From contig JAICHH010000062.1 of assembly GCA_025922715.1 (NCBI GenBank), positions 1 to 9,382 of the forward strand: DNA of 9,382 bases, read 5' to 3'. Positions 5,793-9,382 of this stretch are shown piece after piece; position 1 is the first letter of the stretch, and each line of letters starts with the position of its first letter. The notes under the pieces were generated by a model. The model was not told where the DNA came from, made no database searches, and saw only the letters and a program-made list of their open reading frames with translations. The position numbers and the translations under genes are program-made. The DNA comes from Nitrososphaeraceae archaeon. Lineage in GTDB: Archaea; Thermoproteota; Nitrososphaeria; Nitrososphaerales; Nitrososphaeraceae.

Positions 5793-5819
5793 TTTAATTA
5801 TTCAAAAAAAATAATTAAA
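5793..5819 (-). terminator. hairpin with T-rich loop behind the duplicated-domain gene
   Basis: TTTAATTATT (5793-5802) and AATAATTAAA (5810-5819) pair perfectly over 10 bp around a 7-base loop. On the - strand the loop and inner stem give a run of eight or more T, 18 bases after the stop codon of the 5838-6812 gene. Archaeal termination at oligo-T would occur inside this structure. Confidence 0.55.
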
Positions 5820-5837
5820 TATGCTAAATTATGTGTA

Positions 5838-6812
5838 CTATCGAGCCGCCAAGGCATTAGTTTTGTCAAGGTGTTTTATTAGTCGTTTTTCACATTCACT
5901 TCCTTCTGGAGGATTTAAGTCTTGTCCTATTACACATGCATGATATCTATCTCCAATTTGTATTGGACCGATATCGGTATTTCTGTCAAATGCAAATGTT
6001 CTTTCAATTGTATATCCACCAATCTTATCAAATTCCTTTTGAACATCATCTATTATTTCAGATTTAATTTGACCTTTAAGCATAGCCATAACTTTGATCT
6101 TTTTAGCATCCTTTTTGTCTTCCATTGGCACTATTATTTTTACCTTTACCGGTTTGTTACTGCTATCTTTATCACCACTATTTGCAATATCTGTTTTAAG
6201 ATTAGCTACATCCTTACTAGTCTTTGTGCTATCATTAGCTAGAGTAGCAAATGATAATACTTGTGGTTTTGAATGCAAATTATAATATGTAGAAGTTTTA
6301 TTATAAACTTGAGAAGTCAATTTAAATAAACTTATCTGTGTTGGACTAGTAGTAGATTTTATATCACCTTCATTACAGTCAAAATATTCAATAATTCCTT
6401 GTTTATCATAAGAAGTAATTTTTGTATCAGTATTTTTAACATGATAAGCACAAACAAAAAATTCATCTGGTTTACTAGCACTTACTATCTCATTTTCTTT
6501 ATCCATTGAGAATTTAACTTTCAATTTTTTGGTTGTTTCCTTTAACTTATCTAAAGGAATAGTTTTGACAAAATCCTCTCCATTAATAACACCAACTACT
6601 TTAAGAAATCCATTTCTTTCAGTATCTTTTAAATTGATCTGAGCTACAACAACTAATTTATCATCGTCATGCTTATCTTGTTTATTATCATTAGTAATTT
6701 TGGAGAGAATTTCTGAATCTTGTGCCATAACCGTTCCTATAAAAGAGAAGGTGAGGTTCAGAGTTACAAGAAATACAATTCCTAGGAAAAATATTCCTAA
6801 ATTTCTTAGCAT
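5838..6812 (-). CDS. exported protein with two similar Cys-pair domains
   Basis: A 324-residue protein of unknown function. Residues 1-30 are a signal peptide: LRN, then a hydrophobic core (LGIFFLGIVFLVTLNL and on), and a cleavage site VMA before QDSE. An acidic/Lys linker (about 32-52) leads into domain 1 (about 53-148). A Ser/Thr/Lys-rich middle (150-220) separates it from domain 2 (about 222-311). The domains look like internal duplicates: each starts with a beta strand (VVVAQINL; VKVKIIVPM), has KLKVKFSMD or ERTFAFDRN, then a Cys inside a similar strand (FFVCAYHV, C121; YHACVIGQ, C293), and a second Cys near its end (C146; C307). Each pair could form one disulfide. The ATG at 6812 lies about 28 bases after an A/T element at 6836-6845, so it is probably leaderless. 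That element is bracketed by an inverted repeat, suggesting control. Export is confident; the duplication is by eye; function is unknown. Confidence 0.85.
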   Translation of the reverse strand: MLRNLGIFFLGIVFLVTLNLTFSFIGTVMAQDSEILSKITNDNKQDKHDDDKLVVVAQINLKDTERNGFLKVVGVINGEDFVKTIPLDKLKETTKKLKVKFSMDKENEIVSASKPDEFFVCAYHVKNTDTKITSYDKQGIIEYFDCNEGDIKSTTSPTQISLFKLTSQVYNKTSTYYNLHSKPQVLSFATLANDSTKTSKDVANLKTDIANSGDKDSSNKPVKVKIIVPMEDKKDAKKIKVMAMLKGQIKSEIIDDVQKEFDKIGGYTIERTFAFDRNTDIGPIQIGDRYHACVIGQDLNPPEGSECEKRLIKHLDKTNALAAR

Positions 6813-6827
6813 GTACGGAAAGTGAAT

Positions 6828-6853
6828 ATTTCCAATTTATTAATTTTGGAAAT
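6828..6853 (-). promoter_or_regulatory. inverted repeat bracketing the TATA box: likely operator
   Basis: ATTTCCAA (6828-6835) and TTGGAAAT (6846-6853) are perfect 8-bp complements. The 10 bases between them, AATTAATAAA on the - strand, are the only TATA-like element at the correct distance (middle at about 6840, 28 bases before the ATG at 6812). A dimeric regulator bound here would cover the TATA box and block TBP/TFB, so repression is the simplest reading. Confidence 0.55.
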
Positions 6854-7111
6854 TTCTTATTTAAAATAAAGATTTAATATAGTAACTAATTATTTAGGTA
6901 TAACAAAGATCTATTTTTTTGGGTTTAATGTTTTTCTTCTTTTTAGGTCAATTTTATCCACATATCCCAACACCAATATACAAGTTGATTGGTATACTGG
7001 TAGCTGTATATTCCTAATAGCAACTAAACTAGAGTATCGTTATCAAAACTTCCAATAACAATAAGAAATAAAAATATGAATGCTATTGGTATAGAAATAT
7101 AACGACGACTT
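6854..7111. other. intergenic region with one hairpin
   Basis: No convincing gene. A 29-codon hydrophobic + frame (6928-7017) is open but is too short to trust. ACCAATATAC (6972-6981) pairs with GTATACTGGT (6992-7001): on the - strand all ten positions pair, one of them as G-U, around a 10-base loop. It lies about 110 bases behind the phosphoesterase stop and may mark the end of that transcript. Confidence 0.45.
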
Positions 7112-8188
7112 TTACTTATCTTTTATTATTTTAAATTCATCCAGAATTTCTTGTTTTTTTCCATTTTTAATAAATTTACCAGAAAGTGGGGTTTGATCGT
7201 TTTCTATTTCAATATTCACTATTCCAAATTCACCGGCGATTCCTTCAGCCGAAAAATCTTTTAACGAAGAGAGTTGCATATCATCTGCTCCTCCAGTTCC
7301 TACGGTCAAAAATATAGTTCCCTTTGGATTTTTATATATATTCTGAGTGTTATCTTGTACTATTGGCTCGTCCTCATCATCATCATTAAAAGTAATTGGA
7401 TATGTTCTTTCATAGACATGAAGATGACCTTGTAAAGCCAAATCAACTTTATATTTATCAAAAAGAGGATGGTATGTTTCTCTAAAATCTTTATCCTCTG
7501 GAAGACTAGAACCAGATCCATATATATGATAATGATAGAATACAACAATCCAGTCAATAAATGGGTCTTTAGAATATTTTTCAAGATCTCTAATAGCAAA
7601 TTGATATTGTTCTGAATCATCATCATAATCGGTTTCTGTAGATAATACCAAAAAGTGAATATTTTTCTGATTAAAAGAATAATATTGTTCTTTCAAGCCA
7701 AAAAAATCCTTATAATCATCTATTAAATCTTCTTCATGATTTCCAAAAACTATTTTAATTTTATCTGCTATGGGTTCAATCAATTCTAACCAGCATTTAG
7801 CTTTTCCATTATACGACAGATCACCAAGAGCTAAAACAAGTTCAGGGTCTTGTTCAATAATATTATCTACTGTATCTTCTGTCTCAGAATTACAATCCCA
7901 GTCTCCAACGGCTACAAAATTAAAAATAGATGTTCCCTTATTATTATTATATGATTCATCGTCTGTTTCTTTAGAATCTTCATTGTTTTTTTCGTCTTGT
8001 TTTTTGACATTATTATCTTTATCATCAGTTTCAATTGCATAAGAATATTGTAAAAAATTTAAACTAATATGATTATATCCATTATTGTTATCGTCTTCTT
8101 CTCCACTAAAATAAGTATTTAACAATATAGTAGAAAATAATATATGAATGATAAGAATATGTACTGAATTACACTTACAAAATTTCAA
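7112..8188 (-). CDS. exported purple-acid-phosphatase-like metallophosphoesterase
   Basis: A 358-residue calcineurin-like phosphoesterase expected to hydrolyse phosphate monoesters outside the cell. A hydrophobic segment at 9-27 (VHILIIHILFSTILLNTYF) exports or anchors it, and a very acidic, Asn-rich linker follows (about 29-86). The catalytic domain has the five metal-binding blocks in order: GDWD (95-98), GDLSY (122-126), GNHE (149-152), VFYH (216-219) and GHLH (254-257). The Tyr of GDLSY and the sequence GHLHVYERTYP are marks of the purple acid phosphatase branch, where that Tyr binds the ferric ion. The usual GDxG is GDWD here. A C-terminal block with TVGTGG (295-300) fits the family. The start must be TTG 8188: an in-frame TAA lies directly before it and no ATG or GTG occurs before the catalytic domain. 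ATTAAAAG about 28 bases upstream could be the TATA box. Activity on phosphate scavenging is inferred from family and location. Confidence 0.92.
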   Translation of the reverse strand: MKFCKCNSVHILIIHILFSTILLNTYFSGEEDDNNNGYNHISLNFLQYSYAIETDDKDNNVKKQDEKNNEDSKETDDESYNNNKGTSIFNFVAVGDWDCNSETEDTVDNIIEQDPELVLALGDLSYNGKAKCWLELIEPIADKIKIVFGNHEEDLIDDYKDFFGLKEQYYSFNQKNIHFLVLSTETDYDDDSEQYQFAIRDLEKYSKDPFIDWIVVFYHYHIYGSGSSLPEDKDFRETYHPLFDKYKVDLALQGHLHVYERTYPITFNDDDEDEPIVQDNTQNIYKNPKGTIFLTVGTGGADDMQLSSLKDFSAEGIAGEFGIVNIEIENDQTPLSGKFIKNGKKQEILDEFKIIKDK

Positions 8189-8208
8189 TTACAATATTGT
8201 TGATTTTC

Positions 8209-8249
8209 TGTTACTTTTAATCGTTGTGCCAATTTCTAATAGTAGAAAT
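8209..8249 (-). promoter_or_regulatory. TATA-like element and upstream inverted repeat
   Basis: On the - strand GATTAAAAGTAA (about 8210-8221) lies 26-29 bases before the TTG at 8188. Upstream of it ATTTCTA (8232-8238) and TAGAAAT (8243-8249) form a 7-bp inverted repeat with a 4-base spacer. The placement, just beyond the BRE, is where an activator or repressor could sit. The TATA match is weak. Confidence 0.35.
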
Positions 8250-8280
8250 AATTAAAAAATATTAGAGAAAACTTTCTTTA

Positions 8281-8327
8281 AATCTTCTTAATAATCTTCA
8301 GTCTATTGAAAATAGCTTATTAAGATT
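8281..8327. repeat. compound inverted repeat that can fold into a long hairpin
   Basis: TTATTAAGATT (8317-8327) is complementary to AATCTT plus AATAA at 8281-8294 with a 3-base bulge. Inside, CTATT (8303-8307) pairs with AATAG (8311-8315) around a GAA loop. It stands 93 bases upstream of the phosphoesterase start, between two - strand genes. It may belong to the end of the preceding transcript or to regulation of the next gene. All pairs but a few are A-U, so stability is modest. Confidence 0.35.
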
Positions 8328-8356
8328 ATAGTACTAAATATATAGTTATGGTTTTA

Positions 8357-8473
8357 TTATAAGAAAAACCGATTGAGCCTTTTTGTTGTTTTTCTTCGCT
8401 TATATGGTTTCCAATAACCAGAGGTAAAAAAGATGAAACTTTTTCTAAAAATTCTATTTGTTAATTGAATCAT
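8357..8473 (-). CDS. doubtful small basic ORF
   Basis: An ATG at 8473 opens 38 codons, MIQLTNRIFRKSFIFFTSGY then WKPYKRRKTTKRLNRFFL. The product is strongly basic (13 Lys or Arg), unusual for a random frame in A/T-rich DNA. A 14-codon basic frame (MSRKKHNKKMVLNK) ends on it with an ATGA overlap. An A/T element with CATAATAAAA lies about 20-25 bases upstream, a little close for a leaderless start. I recognise no family, and a + strand T-rich stretch explains part of the Lys/Arg content through AAA and AGA codons. More likely chance than gene. Confidence 0.2.
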   Translation of the reverse strand: MIQLTNRIFRKSFIFFTSGYWKPYKRRKTTKRLNRFFL

Positions 8474-8538
8474 TTGTTTAAGACCATTTTTTTATTATGT
8501 TTCTTTCTGCTCATTTTTAACACATATTCTTAATTTAG

Positions 8539-8557
8539 TATATAAAAAAATTATATA
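8539..8557 (-). terminator. hairpin with T-loop directly behind the zinc-ribbon gene
   Basis: TATATAA (8539-8545) and TTATATA (8551-8557) pair around A5, one base after the TAA at 8559-8561. Read on the - strand the inner part becomes a run of seven T, so this should act as an oligo-T stop, as behind the 5838-6812 gene. Confidence 0.5.
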
Positions 8558-8558
8558 A

Positions 8559-8753
8559 TTAGTTGGATCCTTTTTGCTCAGACCAATATAATTTAGTAAT
8601 CTTTCCACACTCCTTGCACTTATGTATTGTTTCAATATCATTTCTATTAATTTTATATTTATTTGCTTTGGTATGTATATCATCTGGTTTTATAGCATTA
8701 TATTCAATTCCACAGTAAACACAACTAAAAGGTCTGCTTGTATTAGATGACAT
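8559..8753 (-). CDS. small zinc-ribbon protein
   Basis: A 64-residue cytoplasmic protein with two CxxC knuckles: CVYC (11-14) and CKEC (46-49). Together they make a four-cysteine zinc ribbon with a 31-residue spacer. The second knuckle is embedded in HKCKECGKITKLYW, which reads like the last beta hairpin of such folds. The spacer is Lys/Asn/Asp-rich (IKPDDIHTKANKYKI). Small zinc ribbons of this size serve as nucleic-acid or protein adaptors in archaea, for example with polymerase, ribosome or ubiquitin-like systems; nothing here tells which. The ATG at 8753 is preceded by an A/T element (AAAATTTAGATTAA, about 8775-8788) with a middle about 29 bases upstream, consistent with a leaderless mRNA. 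It stands alone, with a terminator directly behind it. Zinc binding is likely; role is unknown. Confidence 0.82.
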   Translation of the reverse strand: MSSNTSRPFSCVYCGIEYNAIKPDDIHTKANKYKINRNDIETIHKCKECGKITKLYWSEQKGSN

Positions 8754-9382
8754 AAGAGTGTCTAGATAATATCCTTAATCTAAATTTTATTATCTTATTA
8801 TTTTGATTGTATAAACAAGATAAATGGGATTAAAAATTCTATTATTATTATATTCTAGATTTTATATTCCCCTATTATCCATTTAATATTTTTAATTAGA
8901 TTAAGTAAAATTGCTTTAGGAAGAATTATTTAGAATATTTTGATTAAATTCTACAATTATAAAAATTATCAGATCTAATTTTAAATTGGACTTTCTATGT
9001 AGACTTTCCAGGTCTTTAATTTCTTAACATAAATTAACATATTGTTTTATATATCTTGATTATATATTGCTTAAGTAATATAATTATTAGACTTATAGTA
9101 TAGAAAAATAAAAAAAATAATTTAGTTATAAAAATAATTGAAGAATATGTACCATATTAATTAAAATATTTGGAGTTTAAGTAAGGTAACATATTAAAAA
9201 GTGAAACTAATAATTGATTAAAGAAAAAATATACGTCACCATTAGACAGAAAAAATTTAACAGAGACGATACAAAATTTTCTTGCTAGTAGAAAGAATTG
9301 AAAAGAAAAATTTCAAATTTTGCTTTTATTTGGTATAATAGTTCTTAAATGATCATATTATTACCTTTTTGAAAAATAAAGT
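8754..9382. other. 630 bases with no recognised gene
   Basis: Very A/T-rich; all six frames are broken within short distances and no RNA gene was recognised. It contains the upstream region of the zinc-ribbon gene and a small palindrome, AATATG-TAC-CATATT, at 9144-9158. A + strand TATA-like GGTATAATAG (about 9331-9340) is followed only by a 7-codon frame. A gene could begin beyond the right edge, but nothing shown supports it. Confidence 0.5.

Noticed and set aside
5922..6285. Two + strand open frames inside the duplicated-domain gene
   Set aside because: Both are antisense shadows of the 5838-6812 gene, whose signal peptide, domain pattern and promoter are convincing.
999..6951. Shared 12-mer TTTTTAGGTCAA near 999-1010 and 6940-6951
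   Set aside because: In DNA this A/T-rich a 12-base match is expected by chance, and the two contexts differ.
6928..7017. 29-residue hydrophobic + strand frame
   Set aside because: Too short, begins with a Phe run from a T-tract, and overlaps a hairpin; the TATA-like match upstream is weak.
7360..8042. Open frames on either strand inside the phosphoesterase gene
   Set aside because: Shadows of a gene with all five metal-binding blocks in order.
8495..8683. 62-residue - strand frame overlapping the zinc-ribbon gene
   Set aside because: The overlapping frame carries two CxxC knuckles and a promoter; this one has neither.
1..9382. tRNA, rRNA, CRISPR array, IS element or defence system
   Set aside because: No cloverleaf or T-loop consensus, no regularly spaced direct repeats, no transposase, nuclease or toxin-antitoxin motif was seen on either strand.

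Overview
The window reads as AT-rich accessory sequence from an archaeon, most likely an ammonia-oxidising member of the Nitrososphaerota (Nitrososphaerales, for example a Nitrosocosmicus-like lineage). The grounds are: very low G+C; genes whose start codon lies about 24-30 bases after a TATA-like element with no leader and no Shine-Dalgarno sequence; several exported proteins with the SYA/VMA-Q type of signal-peptide cleavage site common in this group; and single-gene transcription units with T-tract or hairpin ends. The taxon is inferred from style, not from a marker gene.

Layout, left to right. Positions 2-46 may be the last codons of a + gene entering from the left. Two + genes follow (366-965 and 1202-1729), both small exported proteins of unknown function. 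They converge on a - gene (1873-2427), an exported or anchored protein with an immunoglobulin-like fold. Next come three - genes with recognisable folds or signals: a VOC/glyoxalase-family protein (2890-3300), a patatin-like phospholipase with its Ser-Asp dyad (3613-4803), and, after a small + gene, a 324-residue exported protein built from two similar Cys-pair domains (5838-6812). The small + gene (5420-5584) encodes a highly charged 54-residue protein. It has the clearest promoter, leaderless start and terminator in the window. Further right are an exported purple-acid-phosphatase-like metallophosphoesterase (7112-8188, start codon TTG) and a 64-residue zinc-ribbon protein (8559-8753). The last 630 bases hold no convincing gene.

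The genes do not form an operon: almost every one has its own upstream promoter-like element and a hairpin or T-tract behind it. Five of nine encode proteins predicted to be exported or membrane-anchored, so the region looks like a surface/secretome patch with a few housekeeping-type accessory enzymes. Two enzymes act on ester bonds (patatin lipase and phosphoesterase), but nothing in the sequence ties them into one pathway. No RNA gene, IS element, CRISPR array, tRNA or defence system was recognised. The most unusual non-coding signals are an 8-bp inverted repeat that brackets the TATA box of the 5838-6812 gene, a 22-bp perfect palindrome at 5637-5658, and a series of perfect 9-10 bp hairpins just behind stop codons.
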